Notes under the pieces: model-generated
What the model saw: the letters and a program-made list of their open reading frames with translations, nothing else
Database searches by the model: none
Told to the model about the DNA's origin: nothing
In this document: piece after piece, positions 41,030-49,632 of the stretch
Numbering within the stretch: position 1 is the stretch's first letter
Layout of the letters: every line of letters starts with the position of its first letter
Position numbers and translations under genes: made by a program
Assembly (NCBI RefSeq): GCF_007833165.1
Contig: NZ_VOBQ01000004.1
Coordinates: 62,001-126,000, forward strand
Reading direction: 5' to 3'
DNA length: 64,000 nucleotides
DNA from: Caenimonas sedimenti
Lineage (GTDB): Bacteria; Pseudomonadota; Gammaproteobacteria; Burkholderiales; Burkholderiaceae_C

Positions 41030-42129
41030 TGCCTTTCACCGACCTGCGCACGCAGTACGAAGCGTTGCGTGCCGGGATCCACGCGCGCATGGACCGCGTG
41101 CTGGAGCACGGCCAGTACATCCTCGGCCCCGAGGTGGCGGAACTGGAGGAAGCATTGCGCGTCCGGGTCGGCGTGCGGCACTGCGTCACCGTCGGGAGCG
41201 GCACCGACGCGCTGCTGATCGCTCTCATGGCGCTGGGCGTCGGGCCCGGAGACGAGGTCATCACCACGCCTTTCACCTTCGCCGCGACCGCCGAGATGAT
41301 CGTCATTGCCGGCGCGACCCCGGTCTTCGCCGATGTCGAGCCCGATACCTGCAACATCGACGCGAAGCAGGTCGAGCGGCTCATCACGCCGCGAACGAAG
41401 TGCATCATGCCGGTGAGCCTCTACGGGCAGGTCGCCGACATGGAGGAATTGAACGCGATCGCGGCGCGCCACGGCCTGGCCGTCATCGAGGATGCCGCGC
41501 AGAGTTTCGGGGCCAGCTTCCAGGGCCGGCCGAGCTGCGGGCTCAGCACCTTCGGCTGCACGAGCTTCTTCCCCAGCAAGCCGCTGGGCTGCTACGGCGA
41601 CGGCGGCGCGCTCTTCACCGACGACGACGCCCTGGCGCAGGCCGCCCGCGAGATCCGGGTGCATGGCCAGAGCAAGCGCTACACGCACACCCGGCTCGGG
41701 ATCGCCGGCCGCATGGACACCCTGCAGTGCGCCATCGTGCTCGCCAAGCTGGAACGGTTCGACTGGGAAATCGCGCGCCGCAAGATCCTGGGGGATCAAT
41801 TCCGGCAACGCCTGCAGGCGGCCGGGGCGCCCGTGGACCTGCTGGCCGTCCGGCCGGACCGCGACTGCGTGTGGGGCCAGTTCACCGTGCTCGCGCACGA
41901 CCGGGCGGGGCTGCAGCAGCTGCTGCAGGAAGCCGGCATCCCGAATGCCGTGCACTACCCGATTCCCCTCACCGAGCAGCCTGTCTACCGCCAGTACGCA
42001 TCGGCGGCGGGCGCGCCGGTCGCCGCCGCGGTGGCCCAGCGCGTGCTGAGCCTGCCGTTCAGCGCGGACCTGACGGAGCAGGCGATGGAGCAGGTCGTGT
42101 CCGCCCTGAAAGCGAAGGCCACGGCATGA
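41014..42129 (+). CDS. wbpE: PLP aminotransferase (WbpE/WlbC type, DegT family)
   Basis: DegT/DnrJ/EryC1 sugar aminotransferase of 371 residues that puts an amino group on C3 of UDP-3-oxo-GlcNAcA using glutamate. PLP-binding Lys189 is in [16 protein letters not shown], the phosphate clamp [11 protein letters not shown] near residue 61, and [11 protein letters not shown] around residue 157. The sequence fits the UDP-GlcNAc(3NH2)A type in length. Start at ATG 41014 overlaps wbpD. It is followed by wbpI with a 4-base overlap (ATGA). Confidence 0.93.
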
Positions 42130-43223
42130 CGTTGAAGGTCGTCACCGTGGTCGGCGCGCGGCCCCAGTTCATCAAGGCCGCTGCCGTGTCGCGCGCCTTT
42201 CGGGCCGCGGGCCCGGACGCGGCGTCCGAAGTCCTGGTCCATACCGGCCAGCACTACGACGACAACATGTCCGCCGTCTTCTTCGAGGAACTCGGCATTC
42301 CCCAGCCGCAGCACAACCTGCAGATCGGCGGCGGGACGCATGGGGCGATGACGGGCCGCATGCTCGAGGGGCTCGAACAGGTGATGCTGCAGGAGCGGCC
42401 GGACTGGGTGCTGGTTTACGGCGACACCAACTCGACCCTGGCGGGCGCGCTGGCGGCCGCCAAGCTGCACCTGCCGGTGGCGCACGTCGAGGCCGGGCTG
42501 CGTTCCTTCAATCGCCGCATGCCCGAGGAAATCAACCGGGTCCTGACCGACCGCCTCTCGCAGCAGCTCCACTGCCCCACCACGGCGGCCGTGGCGCACC
42601 TGCGCGCGGAAGGCGTTTCCGAAGGCGTGCACCTCGTCGGGGACGTGATGTACGACGTGGCGCTGCACTATCGTGATGTCGCCCGTGCGTCCAGCGACGC
42701 GCTGCGGCGCCTCGGCCTGCAGCCCGGCACCTTCGCGCTGGTGACCTGCCATCGCGCCGAGAACACCGACGACCCCGCGCGGCTCGCGGGCATCGTCGCG
42801 GCGCTGGCCGAACTCGCCCGGGAACTGCCGGTCGTGCTCCCATTGCACCCGCGCACGCGCAAGGTGCTGGCGGCGCAGGACCTGGCCGGCGCACTCGGCG
42901 CGGTCCAGGTGGTGGATCCGCTGCCTTTCCTCGACATGATCCTGCTGGAGCAGGAGGCGCGGCTGGTCCTCACCGATTCGGGCGGCGTGCAGAAGGAAGC
43001 TTTCTTCTTTGGGGTGCCGTGCGTCACGTTGCGCGACGAGACCGAATGGGTGGAGACCGTGGAGGCCGGAATGAACCGGCTGTGCGGAGCCGACCCGCAG
43101 GCGATCCTCGCCGCTGCGCGTGGTTTCCTGCGGGAAAGACCCGCCACGGCCTTCAAGCCATACGGTGAAGGCAATGCCGCCGGCCGCATCGTCGCGCATC
43201 TGCTCGACGGGGGAAGCGCATGA
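42126..43223 (+). CDS. wbpI: UDP-GlcNAc(3NAc)A 2-epimerase (WbpI/WlbD type)
   Basis: Non-hydrolysing UDP-sugar 2-epimerase of 365 residues (GT-B fold, WecB family). Visible motifs: VVTVVGARPQFIKAAAVSRAF, HTGQHYDDNMS, HVEAGLRSFNRRMPEEINRVLTD, VTCHRAENTDD, LTDSGGVQKEAFFFGVPCVTLRDETEWVE. It converts UDP-GlcNAc(3NAc)A to the ManNAc(3NAc)A form. A plain UDP-GlcNAc 2-epimerase (WecB) is possible from sequence alone, but its place after wbpA-B-D-E argues for WbpI. The frame runs far upstream through wbpE as a shadow. Confidence 0.9.
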   Translation: MTLKVVTVVGARPQFIKAAAVSRAFRAAGPDAASEVLVHTGQHYDDNMSAVFFEELGIPQPQHNLQIGGGTHGAMTGRMLEGLEQVMLQERPDWVLVYGDTNSTLAGALAAAKLHLPVAHVEAGLRSFNRRMPEEINRVLTDRLSQQLHCPTTAAVAHLRAEGVSEGVHLVGDVMYDVALHYRDVARASSDALRRLGLQPGTFALVTCHRAENTDDPARLAGIVAALAELARELPVVLPLHPRTRKVLAAQDLAGALGAVQVVDPLPFLDMILLEQEARLVLTDSGGVQKEAFFFGVPCVTLRDETEWVETVEAGMNRLCGADPQAILAAARGFLRERPATAFKPYGEGNAAGRIVAHLLDGGSA

Positions 43224-44002
43224 ACATGCCCGTCTCCACCATCCAGTCCGATACCGCGGACAAGACCTCGCTCTACGGTGCCCTGAGGCGCCACGTGACG
43301 GGCTGGTACCAGCGCGCCTACGGCGACGCCTCGCCGCACGCCCGCATGATCGAGTTCTACGCCAGCGAGACCGAGCGGCGCACGTCCATCCTGTTCGGGC
43401 CCTGGGAGCAGGAGCTGCATGCCTCCCCGCCGGCGGCCGTGCTGGACGTCGGCTGTGGTTTCGCGAGCATCCCGGTCTACCTGGCCTGGCACTGGCGCCA
43501 GAGCCGTGTGCTTGCCACCGACCGCACGGATTACTACTACGCCTGCGGCGCGGGCGCCGCCGAGGAACTCGGCCTCGACAACATCCGGTTCGAGACCCGG
43601 GACATCGGCGCCATCGACCAGCAGGGTGAATTCGATCTGGTCATGAGCTGCAACATGCTGAACTTCATGACCTCGCCCGAGCAGCTGCAGGACGCGCTCG
43701 GCCGGCTCGCGACGGCCTGCCGCAGCGGTGGCCGGGTCGTCGTCTACACGCCCCACTTCTGGTCGTTCTTCGAGCCGTTCACGCGCCTGCCCCTGCTGCA
43801 CTTCCTGCCGCCGGCGTGGCAGGACCGCATCGTGCGCAAGCTGGGCAAGCGGTCGGGCATGCTCGATGTCCGCAATCCTTCACTCGGCGAGATCAGGCGC
43901 GCGCTGGAGCCCCACGGCGTCGTGCTGGAGTCGGTCTATCCGCCGCTGGCCGTCCAGCGCGTCGCCGGCACGCACATGACTGCGTGGTTCCGCAAACGCT
44001 GA
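43220..44002 (+). CDS. Class I SAM-dependent methyltransferase
   Basis: Cytosolic methyltransferase of 260 residues. SAM motif I is VLDVGCGFASIPVYLA, followed by the acidic ATDRTDYYYA and motif IV FDLVMSCNMLNFM. Start ATG overlaps the wbpI stop (ATGA). The next gene, wzm, starts in the TGATG of its stop. It likely methylates a sugar or the lipid carrier-bound glycan before export, but the acceptor is not evident. Confidence 0.85.
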   Translation: MNMPVSTIQSDTADKTSLYGALRRHVTGWYQRAYGDASPHARMIEFYASETERRTSILFGPWEQELHASPPAAVLDVGCGFASIPVYLAWHWRQSRVLATDRTDYYYACGAGAAEELGLDNIRFETRDIGAIDQQGEFDLVMSCNMLNFMTSPEQLQDALGRLATACRSGGRVVVYTPHFWSFFEPFTRLPLLHFLPPAWQDRIVRKLGKRSGMLDVRNPSLGEIRRALEPHGVVLESVYPPLAVQRVAGTHMTAWFRKR

Positions 44003-44781
44003 TGGGCCTTTACGCGGAAATCTGGCGGCGGCGCGACCTGGTGCGCCACCTGGTGCGAAGCCAGCAGCAGGCCTCGATCCATCGCACGGCCCTCGGCAAC
44101 CTGTGGTTCGCGCTGGTGCCGCTGTCGCAGATCGCCATCTTCTATTTTCTGGTGGTGGTGATCTTCTCCTCCGGGGCGAGTCCGGCCGCCGCCTTCCTGC
44201 TGATCTGCATGGGCGTGATGCACTACATGGTGCTGAACAACGTCAGCTCGTACGTGCAGCCGTCGATCTACAACGAGGCCAGCCTCCTGCTGCAGATCAA
44301 GCTGGAGCCGGTCGTGCTGGTCGCCGCCGGGTTCCTGCGCACGCTGAAGGTCTCCGGGTTCGGCATCGCCCTGTTCTTCGTGTTCTTCGTGGTCCTCGGG
44401 GGCCCGGTGAGCTGGCGCCTGCTGGCCTACCCGTTGGTCCTGGCACTCTGGCTCGCCCTGTGCTGGGTGATCGGCCTGTGGCTCGCCACGGCGGCGGTCT
44501 ACCTGCGGGACCTGGAACGCCTGTCGCCGATCCTCCTGCAAGTGGTGATGTACCTGAGCCCGGTCATCTACACCTTCGAGATGTTCCCCTCGGCCTATCG
44601 CGATTTCTTCCTGCTCAACCCGGTGGCCTCGGCGTTCGCGCTGCTTCAGTGGTGCCTGCTCGGCCATGGCGTCTCACCGGCGCTGCCGCTGGCCATCGTC
44701 GTGGCGTGGGTCCTGGTGGGCGGATGGTTCGGCCACGCCTTTTACCGCCGGGCCCGGCCCGGCATGACCAAGGTGCTCTGA
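44002..44781 (+). CDS. wzm: ABC-2 type polysaccharide exporter permease (Wzm)
   Basis: Inner-membrane permease of 259 residues with about six helices, the export channel of an ABC transporter for undecaprenyl-linked O-polysaccharide or capsule. Family features: cytoplasmic N terminus MGLYAEIWRRRDLVRHLVRSQ, RDLERLSPILLQVVMYLSPVIY, and FLLNPVASAFALLQWCLLG. It starts in the TGATG of the methyltransferase stop. It pairs with the ATPase directly downstream. Confidence 0.92.
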   Translation: MGLYAEIWRRRDLVRHLVRSQQQASIHRTALGNLWFALVPLSQIAIFYFLVVVIFSSGASPAAAFLLICMGVMHYMVLNNVSSYVQPSIYNEASLLLQIKLEPVVLVAAGFLRTLKVSGFGIALFFVFFVVLGGPVSWRLLAYPLVLALWLALCWVIGLWLATAAVYLRDLERLSPILLQVVMYLSPVIYTFEMFPSAYRDFFLLNPVASAFALLQWCLLGHGVSPALPLAIVVAWVLVGGWFGHAFYRRARPGMTKVL

Positions 44782-44782
44782 C

Positions 44783-45583
44783 GTGGATGACGAACGCATC
44801 CGGCTCGACGGCGTGAGCATCCGCTTCCGCATGTCGTACCACAAGGTCGACACGCTGCCGAAGATGCTGTCGCAGTGGGGGGCCCAATTGGCGCGCAGCT
44901 GGCAGCCCGAATTTTTCACGGCGCTCAACGATGTGAGCATCGCCGTGCGCACGGGCGAGATCGTCGGCGTGATCGGCCGCAACGGCTCGGGCAAGTCCAC
45001 CCTGCTGCGGACCATTTCCGGCATCTACCACCCCGACGCGGGACGGGTGGACGTCCGGGGCCGCGTATCGGCGCTGCTGCAGCTGGGCACGGGTTTCAAT
45101 GTCACCCTCAACGGGCGCGACAACATCATCCTGGGCGGCTTGACCCTGGGGCTCTCGCGCCAGCAGATCGAGGACCGCATGGACATGATCGCGGACTTCG
45201 CCGAACTCGGCCGCTTCATCGACGTGCCCATGCGCTATTACTCCTCCGGCATGATGAGCCGCCTGAGCTTCGCCATGGTGCTGTCGATCGAGCCGGACAT
45301 CCTGCTGATCGACGAGACGCTGTCGGTCGGCGATGTCGGCTTCCAGGCCAAGTCCAAGGCGGCCATGCGCGACCTGCTGCGCAAGGCCAGCTGCCAGATG
45401 ATCGTGAGCCACGATCTCGCGACCATCGAGACGCTCTGCACCCGCGCGATCCTGGTCGAGGCGGGCCGCATCGTCGCCGACGGCACTCCGCGCGACGTGC
45501 TGGACCGCTATTCGGAACTGCTAGAGACTTCGGTGTCGGAGAAGACGTCGCTGCAGGGCATCAAGGAAATCTCGGCCGGCTGA
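44783..45583 (+). CDS. wzt: ABC polysaccharide exporter ATPase (Wzt)
   Basis: ATP-binding protein of 266 residues driving Wzm. Walker A is GRNGSGKST (65-73), the signature YYSSGMMSRLSFAM, Walker B ILLIDETLSVGD, and the switch His in IVSHDLATIE. It lacks the ~150-residue C-terminal carbohydrate-binding domain seen in E. coli O8/O9a Wzt, so chain length is not controlled through a capping-sugar module on this protein. It uses a GTG start one base after wzm. The RHTR-like region RVSALLQLGTGFNVTLNGRDNI is typical of O-antigen/teichoic-acid exporters. Confidence 0.93.
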   Translation: MDDERIRLDGVSIRFRMSYHKVDTLPKMLSQWGAQLARSWQPEFFTALNDVSIAVRTGEIVGVIGRNGSGKSTLLRTISGIYHPDAGRVDVRGRVSALLQLGTGFNVTLNGRDNIILGGLTLGLSRQQIEDRMDMIADFAELGRFIDVPMRYYSSGMMSRLSFAMVLSIEPDILLIDETLSVGDVGFQAKSKAAMRDLLRKASCQMIVSHDLATIETLCTRAILVEAGRIVADGTPRDVLDRYSELLETSVSEKTSLQGIKEISAG

Positions 45584-45584
45584 C

Positions 45585-47120
45585 ATGCAGATCCGTGTCC
45601 TGGTTCCCCCGGCCGAAGCCATTCGCGCCTTGCAGCAGGCCGAGATGCGCTTCTTCTGGAGCGCGTGCGCGGAAAGCGTGCTGCGCCGCCAGGGCATCGT
45701 CAACGTGGTCACGGATCGCGCGGACGCGCCGGACCCAGGCACGAGCATGGCCCTCGTGGCCCGGCAGACGGTCCCCGCCAGCGCGCCTGCCGTGGCGCTG
45801 TACGAAGGCCCCCTCGCGCCGGCCGTGCTGGAGGCACTCGGCCTGCGCGGCACGCCCTGGCGCATCGATGCGGTGGAACTGCGCACCGGTGACGGCACGC
45901 ACCTCGGCGAGGCGCGCTACGCCTCCGTGCTGACGCGGCGAATCCCTGCGGGAGGCGGACCCGCCCCCGCGCCGGAGCTGAACCGGCCTGACGACGCGCG
46001 CTGGTCGGCGAGCGCTGTGGCCATCCAGTCCTTCGATCCCGATGCGGCCTGGTCGGTGCTGCTGGAAGCACGCATCGAAGGCGAGTGGCGCGCGGTCGGC
46101 ATCCAGCGCGGCAGCGTGGTGGCGCTGGGCATCCCGCTGTTCGACCTGCTGGCCGCCGGCTGCGCCTTCGAGCCGCTCGCGGCCGGCTATTACCAGATGG
46201 CCGCGACCCCCCCCGCGACGGCGGTCGAGCGGCATGCCGCCGACCTCGTGCGGCAGCTGGCGCTGGCCCACGGCCGCACGGTCGTCGAAGCCGCGCCTTG
46301 GCCGGACGGAGCCGACATCGCCTTGACCGTGCGGCACGACTGTGACCGCCGTGTCGGGCTGTTGCGGCTCTGGCGGCTGCTGCGCTTCTACCGGCACCGC
46401 GGTGTGCGGGCCAGTTTCGGCATCCTGCGCGGCCGCGTTCCGCGGCTGCAGGCCTGGCTGATCCTGCGCGAAGGCCACGAGATCAATCTCCATTCCGAAG
46501 CCGCCAGCGCCGCCGCGCTCGGGCGGGAGCGGGAGCACCTGGAGCGGCGGGCCGGCACGCGCGTGACCGGCTTCCATTCGCATGGCGGGCGGGGCAGCGC
46601 CGGTTTCCTCGGCGACCGCCTTTACGAATGGGCGGAGCAGGCGGGCTTCCGGTACGCCGAGATGCTGGGCCGCGCGTCGCGGCAGCCGCATGCGGTCAAC
46701 CGCGTGGTCGACGGCCTGCCCGAGACGCGGGCTCTGGTCGTGCCGGGCGTGCACTACAGCCTCGACGCCGGGACGCGCGCGGCCGAACATCACTTCGATG
46801 CGGTGGCGGCCGGCCTGGACGGCGCCCGCGCCGACCGCGAGCACGTGGTGATCATGAACCACCCCGACGTCCACCTGCGCGAGTTGAGGAAGCTCATCCT
46901 GCGCGCCGGAAGCAATGGCATCTGGCACGCGACCCTTTCGGACGTCGCGGCCTGGTACGCCGGGACGCGCGGCGCGGCGCGGGTCAGCCACAATGGCGGG
47001 CATTGGCGCCTGGACATTCCGCAGCCGCTGCCGCATGACTTTTCCATCGTGCTGCGCGAGCCCGGCGGCCAGCGCGCGTTGACGCTTGTCCGGGGCCAGA
47101 CCTCCGTGCAGCTCTCCTGA
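45585..47120 (+). CDS. Divergent polysaccharide-deacetylase-like protein (paralogue A)
   Basis: Protein of 511 residues, not a well-known family. Its N-terminal ~230 residues align with those of the 49633 gene: FFWSACAESVLRRQG, EGPLAPAVLEALGL, LGEARYASVLTRRIPA and LFDLLA. From ~245 on it resembles NodB-type deacetylases: ALTVRHDCDRR (250-255 RHDCDR), HEINLHSEA (302-306), a family-specific GFHSHGGRGSAG (330-340), and VIMNHPDVH (425-428). The second histidine of the classic HxxxH is missing. There is no signal peptide. It starts 1 base after wzt. Likely deacetylates a cluster sugar in the cytosol; that is inferred. Confidence 0.75.
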   Translation: MQIRVLVPPAEAIRALQQAEMRFFWSACAESVLRRQGIVNVVTDRADAPDPGTSMALVARQTVPASAPAVALYEGPLAPAVLEALGLRGTPWRIDAVELRTGDGTHLGEARYASVLTRRIPAGGGPAPAPELNRPDDARWSASAVAIQSFDPDAAWSVLLEARIEGEWRAVGIQRGSVVALGIPLFDLLAAGCAFEPLAAGYYQMAATPPATAVERHAADLVRQLALAHGRTVVEAAPWPDGADIALTVRHDCDRRVGLLRLWRLLRFYRHRGVRASFGILRGRVPRLQAWLILREGHEINLHSEAASAAALGREREHLERRAGTRVTGFHSHGGRGSAGFLGDRLYEWAEQAGFRYAEMLGRASRQPHAVNRVVDGLPETRALVVPGVHYSLDAGTRAAEHHFDAVAAGLDGARADREHVVIMNHPDVHLRELRKLILRAGSNGIWHATLSDVAAWYAGTRGAARVSHNGGHWRLDIPQPLPHDFSIVLREPGGQRALTLVRGQTSVQLS

Positions 47121-47136
47121 CAAACCAAGGGCCGAC

Positions 47137-48393
47137 ATGGCTGATGACCACCGACTCGTAGCCGTCTGCTACATCCACCAGTTCGAGCAGGAGCGCACGC
47201 TGAAGGCCTGCGCCGAGGCGCTGGGCGGACCGCCCGCGCCGGAGCGGCTGCGCTATTTCTCCTCCTGGGGGCCCCTGCTGGACGGAACGCCGGCCTACAA
47301 GCCCTGCGCGCATTACCTGGCGCCGCTGGACGCCCGTTATGGGCGCTGCATCATCCTGCGCAACGCCATTCCGCTGCCGCCCTCGCCTGCGCTGGCCGCG
47401 GTCCTCGCGACCATGCTGGTCCGCATGGGCGAAGGCAGCGAAATCTTGCTGGAGCTGGGGCGTTCGCTGGTCCCGGCCGAAGGGTGGGTCGATGCCGCGC
47501 AGCTCGCGCAATGGTTGCCCGGGGCCACGCTCGAAAAGGCGCCCGGCGGCCGCCGAGGCTGGTTGCGGCTGGGCTGGGCGCCGGCGGTCGCGGAGGATCT
47601 GGCCGCGCTGCGAAGCACCTATCCCATCCTGCTGGACCGCCTGCCGGCGTTCGGCGAACAGCTGCGGCGCGCCGGCTTTCCCTGCGCCGATCCGCTGCAG
47701 GACCATGGCGGCTCGGTCGAGAACGCATTCACCTACTCGATGCATTGGGCATTGCACACACGCGCCGTTTTCGACGCGCAGGTCCGGGGCGCAAGTGGCG
47801 GGGGGCCCCTTGTCGGCATGGATGTCGGAGGCAGCCATGGCTTTCTCGCGTGCGAGCTGGCGATGCAGGGGCACCGGGTGACGGACCTCGAGCTGGATGC
47901 GTGGAAGATCGAGCACATCCTGCCGTGGCTGGCGCAGCAATGCGGCGTGGCCGACCGGGTGTCGGGCCTCGCGGCGCGGATGGAAACGCTGACCGGGCAG
48001 GATGCGAGCTACGACTACATCGCCTTCATGGGCAGCCTGCTGTGCATCGAACGCAAGGATGTCCCGCTGGTGCTCGAAACCGCGATGCGCCTGCTCAAGC
48101 CGGGTGGCGTGCTGGTCATCCGGGAAAACCTCGCGCTGGAGGCGAATGCGGCTCCCGGCAATCTCATGAACGCACGCTTTGCTCCGCAGGAAATGCACGA
48201 CGCCATCCGGGAACTGGGCGAGGCCCCCCTCTACTTCGATCACCTGGGCATCCAGCGCAGCCTGCAGGAATACCTCAAGCTGTGGACGGCTTTCGCCATC
48301 GTGCGCAAGCCGGGCGGCGTGGCGCACCCGCCCGCCGAGCGCCCGGGGCTGTTGCAACGCATCGGCCTGGCGGGCCGCAAGGCGGGCGCATGA
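47137..48393 (+). CDS. SAM methyltransferase with unknown N-terminal domain
   Basis: Protein of 418 residues. The C-terminal half is a class I methyltransferase: motif I GMDVGGSHGFLACELA, the acidic DLELDAWKIEHI, and RLLKPGGVLVIRENLAL. The N-terminal ~190 residues (YIHQFEQERTLKACAEAL, LPAFGEQLRRAGFPCADPL) match no family I know; they may bind the acceptor glycan or partner enzyme. ATG 47137 is preceded by AAGGG. It is coupled to the next methyltransferase gene by a 4-base overlap. Acceptor unknown. Confidence 0.78.
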   Translation: MADDHRLVAVCYIHQFEQERTLKACAEALGGPPAPERLRYFSSWGPLLDGTPAYKPCAHYLAPLDARYGRCIILRNAIPLPPSPALAAVLATMLVRMGEGSEILLELGRSLVPAEGWVDAAQLAQWLPGATLEKAPGGRRGWLRLGWAPAVAEDLAALRSTYPILLDRLPAFGEQLRRAGFPCADPLQDHGGSVENAFTYSMHWALHTRAVFDAQVRGASGGGPLVGMDVGGSHGFLACELAMQGHRVTDLELDAWKIEHILPWLAQQCGVADRVSGLAARMETLTGQDASYDYIAFMGSLLCIERKDVPLVLETAMRLLKPGGVLVIRENLALEANAAPGNLMNARFAPQEMHDAIRELGEAPLYFDHLGIQRSLQEYLKLWTAFAIVRKPGGVAHPPAERPGLLQRIGLAGRKAGA

Positions 48394-49631
48394 TCGGCCT
48401 CTACTTCACCAGCGTCGCCCAGAACCCGGAGCAGCTGGCGGCCGCGCGTGCCCGGGCGCAGGCGCTCTGCAACGCGCCCGGCGCCGACACTTTCGTGGCG
48501 TCCCCGGCGGTCAATTTCACCGGGCAGCCCGACCAGGATCACCCTGAGATCTCATTGCTCACCGTCCTCCCTGCGGGCGGGCTGGAGGGCGCGATGCTGG
48601 TGCCGCCGGTGCGCCAGTTCCGCGATGCCTACAGCCGGGCGCTGCTCGGCCGCGTCCATGACGCCATCCGTCCCGGAGGCGCGATGGTAGTGCCCTTCCA
48701 TGCACCGGCCATCGCCAAGCGCACCGGGTTCTGGGACCTCGCCTGGCTGCGCGACGTGCTGGGTAAGGAGACCCGCGTGACGGACGATGGCCTGGCGGTG
48801 TTCACGCGCGGCCCCGCTGCCCTGCCGGCACCGGTCTCCGTGCTCAGCGCGTTCTTCGAGAACGCGCCCCGGCTCGCGCAGTCGCACCTCGCGCGCCTGC
48901 AGAGCGGCGCGGCCGTCGACCCCGCGGCCTATCCGGAACTCGTGGCTGCCGCCGCGGGCCCCGCCGCGGGCTTGCGCGCCGCCGAGGCGGCGGTCCCGGA
49001 CCTCGCCCAGGGCCTGGAGCAGTTCTATGCCTACATCACCTACAGCGTGACGGGAACTTCGTACAAGGCCGAAGCGGTCCGCCGCTTCATCGACATGTAC
49101 CTGCCGGGCAAGAGCGGCCTGCGTGCGATCGACATCGGCGGCGGCATCGGCTTCGTCGACATGGAAGTGCTCCTCACCTGCCCCGCGGTCGCCCATGTGC
49201 TCAACTGCGAACCGGTGGCGGGCAACCTCCCACTCACCTCGCTGCTGTTCGGGCACTACCGCGAGCGGCTGGCCGGCCGGTACAACGTGACCGTCGCGAC
49301 GGCGCAGGACTTCGCGTTCGCCGAGCCGGTGCACGTGATCTACGACTTCGCCTCGCTGCTGTACGTGCCGCGGGAGCAGCTGCCGGCCACGCTCGACCGG
49401 ATGTGGAACGCCCTGCTGCCGGGCGGCCTGCTGCTGGTGCACGAGAACATCCGGCGGCCGCTGTTCGAGTCGAAGAGCTACTACGCCTCCGTGTTCGAAG
49501 CGGATGAACTCGAAGGCTACCTCCGCCCGTACGGCGAAATCGCGTACTTCCGCTCGAGCGACCTGCAGCCCATGAAGAAGCAGGACACGAAGGACCTGAC
49601 CGTGTTCCGTGTCCTGCAGAAGCGCCGCTAG
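48390..49631 (+). CDS. Two-part SAM methyltransferase-like protein
   Basis: Protein of 413 residues. The N-terminal part (~1-150) looks like the second half of a methyltransferase fold (LLGRVHDAIRPGGAMVVPFHAP) with no SAM motif I. The C-terminal part (~240-413) is a complete one: RAIDIGGGIGFVDMEVLL, VIYDFASLLYVPREQLPATLDRMWNALLPGGLLLVHENI in its core pieces. Central helix ALEQFYAYITYSVTG joins them. It overlaps both neighbours and lies between two methyltransferase/deacetylase genes. Possibly an ancient tandem methyltransferase whose first domain decayed; acceptor unknown. Confidence 0.7.
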   Translation: MIGLYFTSVAQNPEQLAAARARAQALCNAPGADTFVASPAVNFTGQPDQDHPEISLLTVLPAGGLEGAMLVPPVRQFRDAYSRALLGRVHDAIRPGGAMVVPFHAPAIAKRTGFWDLAWLRDVLGKETRVTDDGLAVFTRGPAALPAPVSVLSAFFENAPRLAQSHLARLQSGAAVDPAAYPELVAAAAGPAAGLRAAEAAVPDLAQGLEQFYAYITYSVTGTSYKAEAVRRFIDMYLPGKSGLRAIDIGGGIGFVDMEVLLTCPAVAHVLNCEPVAGNLPLTSLLFGHYRERLAGRYNVTVATAQDFAFAEPVHVIYDFASLLYVPREQLPATLDRMWNALLPGGLLLVHENIRRPLFESKSYYASVFEADELEGYLRPYGEIAYFRSSDLQPMKKQDTKDLTVFRVLQKRR

Positions 49632-49632
49632 G

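Noticed and set aside
42126-43223. Plain UDP-GlcNAc 2-epimerase (WecB) call
   Set aside because: Family-level motifs are shared, but the coupled wbpA-B-D-E genes make the WbpI role more likely; not formally excluded.
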